From Inia geoffrensis (lineage: Eukaryota; Chordata; Mammalia; Artiodactyla; Iniidae): 64,000 bases of DNA. The DNA is taken from the NCBI GenBank assembly GCA_036417435.1, contig CM070910.1, forward strand, positions 14,325,501 through 14,389,500, in the 5' to 3' direction. The position numbers and the translations under genes are program-made. The notes under the pieces are model-generated. The model made no database searches. It was given only the letters and a program-made list of their open reading frames with translations, and was not told where the DNA came from. Below are positions 1 to 11,927 of this stretch, piece after piece; the first letter of the stretch is position 1; every line of letters starts with the position of its first letter.

Positions 1-469
1 TCTTTAAACTCTTTGGCTTGGTCATTATATCTTAGGAAAAATGAATATGCTACCTGAATATTCATTAATTAATAGAATTCATTGGCTTATTTGCTTCTAA
101 TGCATCTGCTTTTTAAATTTTCTTTTTCTGAAATGATCTTTTTTCTTCTTAGTACCCTTTGCCTCTACAAAAAGCTCCTATAACTTCAGTAAAGTTATTT
201 CTCCAATTTCCCAAGACTACTTTAATGTATTATTAAATATTTCAAACATTTGCATAATCACCTTTCTTTTGTTTCTCAATAATTCCACATTATTCACGAG
301 GTATTAAAAACCCAGGCAGAGAAATACCCTAAAAGCTTTTTAATTCAACATGCTGAAGAAAACAGGAGTGCTGATTAGTTAAGAATTAAAGATAAGAACT
401 AATGAAACTTGCACCAGAGAAACTTCCCTGCATCGATTCTAATGCTTTCCCTTCAAATACTAGAAATGA

Positions 470-595
470 ATCTTGTAAGGTAGGCACTGGTATAGTCCCC
501 ATTTAACAGAAAAAAAGAAGTTTAGAATAACTATAATGACCAAGGTCACACCAAGAGCAGCACAGAGATTTCAACCCAGGTGAATTATATAATTA
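470..595 (+). repeat. MIR fragment
   Basis: It reads like the MIR core and tail: a block resembling tccccatttaacagaaaaa followed by ccaaggtcacac and a stretch ending in aacccagg. Divergent, with no clear target-site duplications. It contains the everted half-site pair tgaccaaggtca at 537-548. Confidence 0.6.
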
Positions 596-620
596 TAGAT
601 TATTATTAATATTATCATAG

Positions 621-668
621 CCTCTAAGTGGATCATTGATGATGGTACATCAATGATCCACTTTGAGG
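621..668. other. Near-perfect inverted repeat (hairpin)
   Basis: Arms 626-641 and 648-663 are perfect 16-bp reverse complements around a 6-base spacer. After one mismatched pair, four more pairs extend each arm to 621 and 668, giving 20 of 21 paired positions. The surroundings are AT-rich and match no element I know. It could be the centre of a small palindromic transposon or a chance palindrome. Confidence 0.9.
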
Positions 669-689
669 TGATGAATTATCCAGTTCATT

Positions 690-1088
690 TAAAGCTACTT
701 AATGCTCTTCCTCACCCTCCTTTCACATCCAACAAATCGCCCCAACCTGTATTTACTCACATATCTCTTCCTTTACTCCCTTTCACTCTGTCTTTACTGC
801 CACCTTCCTGGTTCACACACTTCTCCCTTTTTGCCTAGATTGATGCAGCAGCTACTCATTTGTCTCCCTGCCTACCTTCAATCTTCCTTCCAATCAAATC
901 AACTGGCAATTGAATAATCTCCATTACACACCTATTTTATCCTGTTATGTATTGTCCATCTAAAGCTCTCAAAGACCTCCTTAGCTACAGCAGTTGTTTG
1001 TGCTCTAAAGACTCTTGGCAATTCTAAGCAGTAGGGGTACAATTAGGGCTTCTGGTTGCCCCATTCCCCCCATTTGTCTTAAGCAGCT

Positions 1089-1160
<72 letters not shown>

Positions 1161-1560
1161 TTTGTACTGGGATTAGGGAAATAACTTATTTTTAAAAGAG
1201 TTTACTGGTTGTATTTTAAATTTATAAATCCACTAACCTACTGAATGAAATCCAACACTACACTGACTCATGAATTTCCACAAATAATCCCAAAGTACTT
1301 TTCAAATCTATCTTTACAAATCCCCTCCACAAACCTTTACTTTTTTATGAAACAGGGTTGGCCTTGCCACTTTTTATAATACTTTCCAACATCACCACCT
1401 TGTACAATTTCCACTCCTCTTATATTGGCCACCAAATCCCAAGTAAAATCTCATTTCCTCCATAGTCAATCTTGGACCCCACTCCACTCTAGTGGCTCTA
1501 CGTCCTTCATTCTTGTAGCTTTTCTTTCATCTTTTTCTTTTCTTGTGTCATTCATCGGAT
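690..1560 (+). repeat. Possible diverged L2-like sequence, split by a TA microsatellite
   Basis: Pyrimidine-rich stretches at about 700-1010 and 1225-1500 resemble the plus-strand style of L2 3' regions (ctccttagct, aaatccaacact). Similarity is weak by eye, so it may be unrelated intron. Confidence 0.25.
1092..1160. repeat. (TA)n microsatellite with TGTA tail
   Basis: An uninterrupted TA dinucleotide run of about 57 bases is followed by three TGTA-type units. It is probably length-polymorphic. Confidence 0.97.
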
Positions 1561-1769
1561 AACCATCATGTACTAACTTCTGTGTTTAATTACACCTGAG
1601 TTCCCTCTCCCTGGCTATGGCCTCGAATTTCTCTCCAGGCGGGAAGTTGGAGCAACAGTAGGGCTCACCTCATCTATTTTCCCTTTCTCAAGAAACACTG
1701 CCCCACACTGCCTGATATCCAAGATTTAAAAACAGTTGTTTCATATATTATATCCATTTTTTAAAGACA

Positions 1770-2150
1770 CTTCTGTTGGGAGGCAATAAGGTTAGAAGTG
1801 GAAAGCAAAATAGATCTGCTATTATAGTTGGAAACATCATTATCTCCCTGTCCATAACTGATTACTTAAGTAAGCAGAAAATCAATATGAATGGAATTGA
1901 CTTCAAAAATACTATCAATCAGCTTGGTCTAATTGATATTTATAGAAGACTCCATCAAATAACAGATGAATACACATTACTCTCAAGTTCCAATGGAACA
2001 TTCACTGAGACAGACCTCATTCTGGGCCATAAAAAGACCCTTAACTGTTATAACTTTATCAAGTAGAGTACAGTGTTTGTGTATAGCCTCTTTTGCCTTT
2101 AAAGGTTATAAGAATTGTGAAACCACTCTTAGGTATATTGGAATTAAATA
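1770..2150 (+). repeat. Old L1 fragment (ORF2 endonuclease region)
   Basis: An open stretch of 96 codons from 1776 to 2066 contains segments typical of the L1 ORF2 endonuclease domain: SKQKIN, INQLGLIDIYR, YTLLSSSNGTFTETDLILGHK. It is isolated, truncated at both ends and diverged, so it is a relic rather than a gene. Confidence 0.7.
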
Positions 2151-2289
2151 ATTAAGTAAATGAATGGCACATAATGGGAGCCAGGTTTCACACTGTTGCA
2201 GAAAGAAGTGACTTGTAAGTAAGAGAAGACTAGAATGATCCATGCTGTAATGGCAAGAGTTGGAGACATCAGTGTGTATTCATGTTTAG

Positions 2290-3460
2290 CTCAAGACAGA
2301 TACAGATGTTAAGCTATATAAAGATATATAAATAAAAATATTTATAAATAGGTGTATATACATAGGCCAGTACAAACACATATATCTCCTTGCACTGTCA
2401 GCTTAGAGGTCCTAGAAGTAACAATATCCCAGGAAAAGAAAGTACATCTACTGCTCAGATCTTGCTTTCCAATAAGAGAACCATGACTCCATGGAAAAAT
2501 GTAGGACTGGGGAAGGAAATATACAAGATGAGTCTGAACTAAAAGGAAGAACGTGCTCAAAAAAAAAAAAAAATTGCTCTATGATGTGTATGTCCAAAGA
2601 ATACAGGAGCCAACTCATAAAGCTCCCAGTGCCAAAGCTGGGACAACATGAGCAGCAAAATAAATAAGAATTGGATTATATCCCCAAACATAAATATCCA
2701 TGAGTCTATACTGATATAAATGACTGAATAAATAAATTAACTGAGAATAGACAACTCCAACTAATTTATGTAAGTACTCCAGCCTTAAGGCATAACCCCC
2801 CATTCCTTAAGTATGAGCTGCACATAAGCACTTCCTTCCAAAGCTAACTGTGTGAAAAAGGAGAAGAAAAGAAAAAACCTTACAGTACAGAAACCTAACA
2901 AATCCTGCCTCAAGTAAGGTTGTCAAGGTCAACGTCAATAGTGATAAGTCATATTGATTGATTATATGTACCCTTGATATGATGTGATGACAATGACACT
3001 TTACATTTCTGGTCTCCCTCCCAGAACTCATTAACCCCAGTCTAACCATGAGAAAAACATTAGACAAATCCAAACTGAGAGACATTCCACCAAATATCTG
3101 ACCAGTAATCCTCAAAACTGGCAGGTCATCAAAAACAACGAAAGCCTCAGAAACTGTCACAATCAAGGGGAGCCTAAGACAACATGAATACTTAATATAA
3201 TATATCCTGATGGGATCCCAGAACAGATGAAAAGTATTCGGTAATAGCTCAGGAAATCTGAACAATAATTGACTTCAGTTAATGATAAAATATCAATATT
3301 GGTTCATTCATGGTGATGAAAGTACCATATAGTAGTATGAGATGTTACCCACAGAGGAAACTGGGTATGGGGCATCTGAGAACTCTCTGTACTATCCTGG
3401 CAGTAGTTCTGTAAATGTAAAACTGATCTAAAATGAAAAGTTTAGTTCTTAAAAGTCAAG
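2290..3460 (+). repeat. Old L1 3' end (L1M-type)
   Basis: The segment around 3120-3450 (gaaactgtcacaatcaaggg, the gatgggatcc block, tcaatattggttcatt, actctctgtactatc, ctgatctaaaatgaaaag) matches the 3' untranslated end of older mammalian L1 subfamilies. The 5' limit is uncertain. ORFs of up to 152 codons on the opposite strand in this block are chance. Confidence 0.6.
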
Positions 3461-6400
3461 GGCAAAACACTGAGCAAGAAGTGCTTTTATATATGAAAAT
3501 TAATTTTATACTGCTTTTTGATTGTTTGGAATAACTAGTCACTGCCATTCAGGCCGCTATGTTGAAGAACAGCTGAGTCATCCTACCCAAGAGCTTGCGT
3601 CGAAGTATAATTCTACATTCATGATTGCATTGTGTATGGAGAAGACCATGGAGTTGGTCAAGAGGAAAATTTACGGGTGTCAGAAACACCGACCTATAAA
3701 TTGAAACTACAAAGATTATATCTTTGCTGCTTAAAAAGTTTTCAGGATGTAGAATAAGCTTTGTAACTGGGCACATAAATTTAACCCTGTTGTAGCTTTT
3801 TATCTTTTCCTAAAATATATAGAGAGAGGGAGACGGAGAAAGAGAGAGAGAGAAAGAGAGTGTTAGTTATGGTCAGTGTTTAACACAAGTTAAAATTATA
3901 AGTGTCTCCTATTAAAGACATACAACAATCACAACAAAATATCAAAGACTACTCAATTACAAACCACATGAAGGCAGACAGTCTGTCTGTCTTGTTTACC
4001 AGTAGACATAATTACCTACTAGACTTCAATAGATATGGCGGTGGAATACGTAAATGAGTCGGTAGGACCTAGAATCATATTGAATATATTAATAACACAA
4101 GTTTGATATATTAAAACATCTTGGAATTCCAGTTGTTGGAATTTTATTACAGCAGTGTTTGAAATTGGTCTTTCTGGTAAGGCAACTCACTTTATGTGAT
4201 CAATTTAAGTAACAAAAGTCTTAAATAAATTGCTAAATAAAAGAAGTAAGTTAGGATCAGTCTTTCCACATTCAATCTCCTGATCCAGCTATGTAACCTA
4301 AGTACCCTGTGGTCTAATTTTATGACTTGGTTCCTCTGTCCCCTCCCCATATCGTTAAGTTTTGTTTCCATTATCTTACATAACTTTGGAATAAATCTGT
4401 TAGTAGTGGGGAGAAGGTCGTGTACATGAACCAGACAAGATTGGCTAATTCAGTTTTCCTTGAAAGTAGTTAATTATTAACTTTTCCACCAGGCTACTGT
4501 CACCACCACCAGTTAACCTCAATTGTCCCAAGTGCTGTATACCAACTAACTTGGTCCTTCTCCTCCAGCCCAGTGGCCTATCTATCAACCTCTCAATAGA
4601 CCGCAGTATTCATGAGGAGCCATAATATCCCATGGTGTCATCTGCCAGCACCCAAATTCAAATAAACTGGCAAGCTTTCTTAACACTAGGCTCCTTTGGG
4701 GTGATTAACCATGGTGAGTTAATTGTCCTTGATGAGTAAACTTGTGTACAGATGAGCAGTGTTTCCTCCTGTGGATGCAAAGAGCACATTTCCTCCCCTT
4801 CCTCCTAAACTAGGACTCCAGTGGTATCTGCTCTAATTATTCCATTGGCATAAGAGTAACCAGAGCCCCCCATGGTGGCCAATCATGCTACCCCAGCCCA
4901 GTCTTCATGTTTCTTCCCAGGCCCCAGAGCTAGGTTCCTATCTGCTGTGGCAATGAGAACTCAGCAATGATGGAAGGGAGCAGCTGAAGTTCTATGACAG
5001 GAGAAAACTTAATTAATATGCTGTCAGCTCTGCCTGGTCATGCCTTTTCCATCGTAGAGTGTGTGCCCAGAAGTTTACAACAACCCACGTTTCTGCCCTG
5101 TTGAGCTGGCATCGTCTGCCAGAAAAGCACTTGACAAACACCAACTGCAGAAGTACACAGTGATTCTTCTCCGCAATTAGCATGTATTTACGTTTACAAT
5201 CTGGAAAACAAAACCCATACAGGTTATTATTTTTAAAAGGAATTCTGCAAGCAAGTGCGGAGAGAGTATTCATCTCTCTCTTCGCCAAATCGTATTGGAA
5301 AACCATAATTTGCTTTGATAATATTTGATAATTTATCCAGTTTACTTTGATGAAATTTTATTTCAAAATGGATTGTATTGTTCCTGTTCTGACTTGTTGC
5401 TGTACTGCTTTTACACATGTCCCTTTTGGAAGCTGAAGCAACCAAAGAGGTAGCCTTCGTATAGGAATGCACTGTTTTGGAATTTTCCCAAAAGTTTAGA
5501 CAGGGAGTGCCAAGAAAGGGAAATCAATCACAGGTTACCACATCTTTAATTGCATGACAAATCATGCTGCCTTATCCCAGCAACAAAACCAAGTGTCCAG
5601 GTCCAAATCAAGTGTGCAGTAAGTCACGATCCCACGTGATCTCAATGACATCCGTTTTGACTTAAAAGCCTAATGTTCACTCATAAAACTACTGCGCATT
5701 TTAATAAAAATTCGGCTAATAAACCCTTGTTTCTAGAGGCAGCTGTGGCAGGCTGTTCTATAAGAATCTGATTTATTAATAACAAAATTTATGGGGTGAG
5801 GAGAAAAGCAATACATATTTTTCTTGCCTGGCTTCATTTCCCTGTAATATCTTAGTGATGAGTCTCCTGCTGGCAGGCATTCTGTAGCCAAGAGGAATAA
5901 ATAAGACACCAAGGTTTAGCCTGTGAAGTTCTCACTTTTCTCCCATTTCTTAGCAATTCTGCTACTCAGACCTGCAGTTTTCCCTTCTCCAACTTATAAA
6001 AGAAACAGTTTGTCTCCCCACCTCCCCATGGGTCTCTTCTCTGTCTCATGCTGATCGGTACGGCATTGGACACAAATGAAGTCCCTGTAGTCTTTAATTT
6101 GGTCACGGATGAGCCTTCCCAGCCTCGCTTGAGTCACCAACATCCAATTACATTCTCTTGGACAAGAAGTGCCTGCCAGTGGGACAGTCATCTTACGACA
6201 ATCCCACAACTGGATCAACAAACTAGTTCACCCTTGCTGGTGATTTAACAAATCCTCAAGTGGGTGAATGTCATATTTCTTGAGGCTTAAAAGGGTCTAT
6301 TCCTTTCTACAAACTCTCATTTGTGTACTCTTGTCACCTTAAACCTATTAGAAATCTTTCATACACCCTACAGCTCAGACCTGGGCAAATCAGGGGCTCG

Positions 6401-8544
6401 ATAAATACATGTTAAATGATGAATTTATTACTTGACCTGGTAGCTAACAGAAATCACTGGGCTCCTTTCCTAAAATGTTGACTTGAACAAGTACTAATAA
6501 TAGAGGAGGAAGAAACAGAATTATCAAGAGCCTTAAGGATCACAAAATTCTACCACCCGTATTAATAGAGAGCTCAGCAAAAGGAAATATCTCATTCTTA
6601 ACCACTGATACAGCAGGAGCAATTCTTTGTCACCATACTTATGCCAAAGGGGCCCCTATTGCCCCAGGCCAGAAAGTTTCTCTCTCTGAAACATGCCAAG
6701 AGTTGAAAGTTTCTTAATGATAAGGACTGTGCGTAGTTCTTTGTATTTCCTGCTAGATTTAACTCTGTACCTTGTAAATAAATTAGGTTTCCTAGGTAAT
6801 GATCAATGAATGTTTCGTGTACTGACTAGAGCCAGGGCCTTTCAAAGAAGACAACATTCCACTGAGGGTAGAAGTATCATCTTGGGGCCAGGTTCTCCTC
6901 TATAAAATCTCCATTTTCCTCTTCTTTGACTATATTTCAGTGTTAGCGACTCCTCATTCAATCCAAGCAAAGTAACAGATTTATTATACTGTGATTTATT
7001 CCTGAACATCAAGTATCTTGCCCCATCTGATTTGAACTCCATTATTCACTCTCACAAGTCCTTATCCACTTTTCAGAAAAGTTAATGCATCTCGATGCAG
7101 GAAGCATGTCCACATCTGTTTGCCTCACCAAATACCAACTGGATCCTTTGTTTACAATTGCCAGAGCTGAAATTCTATTGAAAATATCTTAAACAAGCAT
7201 GTTTCTTAAGTGTCAAATACTAAATATATGCTGCTCCAGACTATTTGTTCTTCAGTGGGAAGATACCTAGAAACCTGACATAACTACTGGTTTCCTATAA
7301 AACTAGATTTCCACTGCTAAGGATGCAGGAAGAGAGAGAGAAATAAAGAAAGAAGTCCTCAGTCAGAATGCAAAAGCGGATGTCAGTAGTTAGGGTAGCA
7401 GACGATACTCCAAAAGAAGCCGGCCGGATCACTCTTAAACTCAAATAAGGTGCAAACTTAAAAACAAAATCTGTAAAAACAGCTCAAGACTTGGATAACA
7501 CATCAATCATAATAACAGTCCAATCATAAGTCGAACTTACAGAATCTTTGAATTCTTTGAAGTCCTAATACTTTGTGAAGATAATCAGGTGGTTTCCTGG
7601 CCTCATACGTATTGCACCTGTGTCCATTTCTAAAAGCCAGTCATTTTGCCCATGTTTAGTGCAAATCAGAAGTTATGATAAAGGATAAAGAGTTGAGCAT
7701 CAAAATGAAGATTGTAGCCCAAATGAAAAAAAAAATACTCCTATTGCTGCCATTTCAGAGAAAAGTTCTTAGGCTTTACTCATAGCTCATGCAATTATAG
7801 ATATGTAATTAGGATATGTTCCAAAGGGAGATATAGGTGGAAAATTAATTGCAGATTCCAGCTTCCTTAGTAAGGAAAGGGCTTCCCCAGAAGCATACTG
7901 TCCCTTCTGGAGAGAACACAGGGGGACTTCTGCCCTTTCTCACGAGGGCTGGTGCCACAGCCCCATATATAATCAGCTTCATCAAATTCTTTGATTCTTG
8001 ACAACTGGTAAGTGTGTATCTCTTTTAAGCTTATTATATTTTTGGAAATGGTTATGGCATATAAAGTATATTTTTATTGTGACTCTGGGATGTCCAGTAA
8101 ACAATCTGAAATTATCCTGTTTAAACTGGCAGGGCTTTGATTCAATTAAGAAAGAAGCTATTAGACTTGAACACACGGATTTTAGGTTTATTCATAGGAA
8201 TACCTCAGTGTCTAGGGCCTCCAGCCTTCCAGAAAAAGCCTGTGTAGTCATTAAGTTAGCGATGACTGTCTGAATGGTCTGACTAGGGGAAAAGGTAGAA
8301 GAAATTGTTTCAAGCCAGGTGATAGACTTGTTTTGTAACTGAATAAGAAATGCTTTAAAAACTAGAAAGAATATTTAGTTGCGATTTGATCAGATGGGCT
8401 ATTCCATCTAATACATTCTTTAGAGCTGATACCAAGGTTTTAGCTGGGAGAGGAACTGAAAGCAAGTTTAGCTACCCATGGAGTACATGTATGCAATAAT
8501 GATAATAAAATGTGCCCATTTCTTGGAAGGACGAGAATTATCAT
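3461..8544. other. Intronic stretch with little recognisable content
   Basis: Apart from the GA tract and a short L2/MIR-like tail near 6385-6420 (ctcgataaatacatgtt), I recognise no element. ORFs are short and both-stranded. The 4500-5000 part is less AT-rich than its neighbours and could be an old LTR or internal element that I cannot name. Confidence 0.5.
3821..3860. repeat. GA-rich simple repeat
   Basis: Purine-only tract of agagag units with a few interruptions. Confidence 0.9.
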
Positions 8545-8547
8545 TAT

Positions 8548-8752
8548 GGAGGCGATTATACTATGTTCTGTGGAAGGTGCTTTACATATCACTTCACTGA
8601 AACATCTGAGATATTAACCCCAATTTTATAAATGAAAGGGCCTGTAGAGGTAACGATGGCTTAACCCAAAGGCACACAATTAGGAACTGACAAAAGATTA
8701 GAACTCAAGACTGCTAATCTCAATGTCCATGCCCTTTTACTCGCTATACCAT
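8548..8752 (+). repeat. MIR
   Basis: It follows the MIR order: ggtgctttacatatcac, ccccaattttataaatga, cacacaattaggaactgaca, gaactcaagactgc, then atgcccttttac. Diverged. Confidence 0.7.
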
Positions 8753-10900
8753 CCCCAATACTACTATGATTTGTCAGATGTCATGACGATTTGCCTTATT
8801 GGCTGTTGACTCAGTGCACAGGATATGCAGATTCTCACTATCATTTCTTGATATTATATTTATTATGAGTTATTGTACTTCGGCTTCATTGCACATTATG
8901 CAGTAACATGAACATGCTAGCAAATTCTTTCACAGTACATGATGATTTTTGAACTCATTCAGAAGTTACACATCCAATATGATTAAGCAGGACAGAGAGT
9001 TAGTTTCAATCAATAAGCAGATGGGTTTTAAATACAGCAATGTACAGATGATGAAGTCAAAAGAAGGCTGAAGATATTTTAATAAAAAAAGTAGACACAA
9101 GTACAAAGGATAATCTGAGAAGCTCAAAGAAATTGTGAGCCCTGAATTGCAGAGAATGGAGCAAAGTAAAACGTTCCTTACAGCAGACAGAAAAAAGAGA
9201 GAAAATTGGCTTGCTGAAAATGATGAGGGAATTGGAGACAGGGATAAGGAAATGACAGTTATTTTTCCCATGATTTTAAAGTGAAGGAATAGAACACAGG
9301 GCTCCTGAAACTAAAGATTTTATTTTTCAGAGAGAAGGCACATAAAGCCCACGTGCAGCAGAGGAAAGAAAAATTTAAGTTTTGATGAAATATCCTATAT
9401 GGAAACAAGAAGGATAATGGTGGACAGGGGGTTTCTACAGGTGCTACTTTGAAAGTTACAAGATTATCACAATAATTCCTTTTTAAAAGGAAGATTTTTG
9501 AACTAAGGGCCTGATTGTTAAAAGAATTCTCTGGTAATTCAGTGATGCTTATAATTCTTAGCTCAGTAGGTGAAAAGAAGATCTAATATACATTCTTTTT
9601 CTTCATAATATTACGATTTTACAAAATCTGAAATATCATACTGGGACTCAGCCTTCTTTGGGAGAACAAAATTAAAAAACTGAAGATATATGGACTAAAA
9701 TGGGAAAAAAGGAACACTTTGGTTACGAGGTCCTATCAGAATAAGTTTCTCATAGGTATTCTAAGAGAATAAACTTCCCTGAGTTACTATCTGTATATTA
9801 TCAGCTATTCATTACAATTATCAAATACAATAACAAGCTTATCTGCCAAAGATATGAATTAAACTGCCATTTTAATAATTCTTTGTACCAGCAAATGTCA
9901 TTATTTGAAATAGGGTGAAACTTAACAGGATGAACTTGTTAAAAATAAAGCAAATGCATCTACGAGATCTTAATTATAATTACATAGTCATTTGTGATCA
10001 CTTCCAATAGTTCTTGGCAAAGACAAATGAGCATAATGAGTTCCATTAATGGACTGATGTGTTCTGTTTACGCGCAAGGAAGGGACTTAATAAAAGTGTC
10101 TGAAATAGCAGGAGGGCATACAAAGTGACAAACGAGTGAAACGGGTGAAAATCTACACAATGGTGTAAGTGGAAGCATCGTGTCAAGAAAGGGATTTCAA
10201 GTAATTTGAGAAAGTGATTCTCACCAAAAGTCAGTAAAGACTCAGCTGGTAAAATGGCTACTCTTAGCTTTTTGCTTTTTAATAAATGAAAATTATATTA
10301 AGGTTGACATTCTCCCACTCCTAATGTTCCTGTTATCATAAGAACCTGTAGGACTGGCCTAGTAGGATGTTTATACTGATGTATTATTACAGCATGAGAT
10401 CTGTCCCTCCCTGGATTTCACAAATGTCACGGTACAAGGCAATGACTGGCACCATATTTTCATTTGGTGGGATTAGAAACCTTGGGACGATTTTCACCAG
10501 CTGTTCACCTCTTCCGTAAAGCAATATAGATTTCAGAGAGGATAACCTCTATGACTAAATTATTTTTAAATGACACACACAACAAAAAATAAGTTAGGGA
10601 TTAAGTGAGATGCTGCTAGAAACACTCTAACAAGGGAGATAAGTTAAACAAAGATAGGCTAAGCAAATCATAAAAAATCAAACCAGTCCTTCACTTAAGT
10701 TAACTAAAACTTATTTCAACTGAATCTAAAAATGAAGGGATTCATAAACTAAGTTTCAAATGTAATGTAAGATACAGTATCTACCAATCACACCAAATGC
10801 TTTGGGGTTTCTGTTGTATTGTGCCCTCTCTCCTTCACTTCTCCAATTTGATGTTTCCCAGTTGTTAACACAGCTCAATAGACTTCTCTGTGGTGATGGA
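8753..10900. other. Intronic stretch, no feature recognised
   Basis: AT-rich sequence with short spurious ORFs only. I saw no repeat with identifiable ends. Confidence 0.5.
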
Positions 10901-10917
10901 AATGCTCTACAGCTGGG

Positions 10918-11088
10918 TTGGACAATACGTTAGCCACTAGCCATTCTGGGTACTAGTGGCTACTGGGTACTTGAATGTGGCTGGTACAACTGAGGAGCTG
11001 TATTTATAATATTATTTAATTTTAACTCATTTGCGTTTAAATGGCCACAAGTGGCTAGTGGATACCTATTGGGCTATACAATAGACAA
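10918..11088. repeat. Probable DNA-transposon MITE
   Basis: Near-complementary ends (gttagccactagccatt on the left, aagtggctagtggatac on the right) bracket an AT-rich centre, the layout of short non-autonomous hAT-like elements. The family is not assigned with certainty. Confidence 0.45.
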
Positions 11089-11129
11089 ATGTGCAAAAAC
11101 TAAGTAATATCTGAGGATGCTGAACAGTG

Positions 11130-11240
11130 CTTGAGGAGAACAAATAGCATGTCTTAGAATCACCTGGGGAGTTTTGAAAACAATTCTGGGAACCTCCCTC
11201 AGAGAGTCTAACCTAATTGGTTTGGGAAGAGGCAATGGAA
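11130..11240. repeat. MER5-like hAT fragment
   Basis: The block tcttagaatcacctgggga followed by gttttgaaaacaattctgg and a diverged cctcccctcagag-type segment is characteristic of MER5-group MITEs. Partial and diverged. Confidence 0.5.
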
Positions 11241-11728
11241 ACAGGATCGCTATCTCTAAATCAGAGCAATAAATAAGCTTAAGTAAGAAGATGCTCCCAG
11301 GACTAGAATTTCTGGCACTGTATTCATTTTACATCACTTATGGAGGCAGCTGTGAGGGAGGCCCTTCCAGAGTCAGAGGAGGTTACAAAGTGAGATGACA
11401 CATTTTGAAGCCTCTGATTGATTTTCAGAGATTGTTAGAGGGAGGTATAAAGATACAGAAAAATGAAACATTGGAAAGATACAGACATGGGAAGAAACAG
11501 GTAAATTCATTGAGCGTAAAAGAGCTATGAAACTTATAACAAGTGACCTGGCTAATAGAGTTAGTGAAAGAACTGTAAAGAAAATCTTTCAGTAACTATA
11601 CTACGATTGTTACTACTTTATCAGAATATCTGAGTTAAGGATATTTAATCACATTGGTTAGCCCCAGGGATAGATTTGTCTATAGGTTATACTATTGACC
11701 AGAGAGCTCTCTCTCTCTATATATATAT

Positions 11729-11927
11729 TTTTTTGCGGTACGCAGGCCTCTCACTGTTGTGGCCTCTCCCGTTGCGGACCACAGGCTCCGGACGCGCAGG
11801 CTCAGCGGCCATGGCTCACGGGCCCAGCCGCTCCGCGGCACGTGGGATCTTCCCGGACCAGGGCACGAACCCGTGTCCCCTGCATCGGCAGGCGGACTCT
11901 CAACCACTGCGCCACCAGGGAAGCCCC
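11729..11927 (-). repeat. CHR-family tRNA-derived SINE (young type)
   Basis: Reverse-complement copy: a T-run and gcggtacgcaggcctct at the left, and the tRNA-related head with ccaccagggaagccc at the right. Pol III B-box-like and A-box-like motifs are visible on the minus strand. Flanks begin with similar ctctatat strings, a plausible target-site duplication in a simple-repeat setting. ORFs of up to 92 codons across it are by-products of its GC-rich sequence. Confidence 0.95.

Noticed and set aside
2807..3265. 152-codon ORF, minus strand
   Set aside because: It runs antisense through an old L1 3' region with no domain or splice context.
11729..11927. CpG-island promoter suggested by local CG content
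   Set aside because: The CpGs belong to the SINE itself, as in the other copies.
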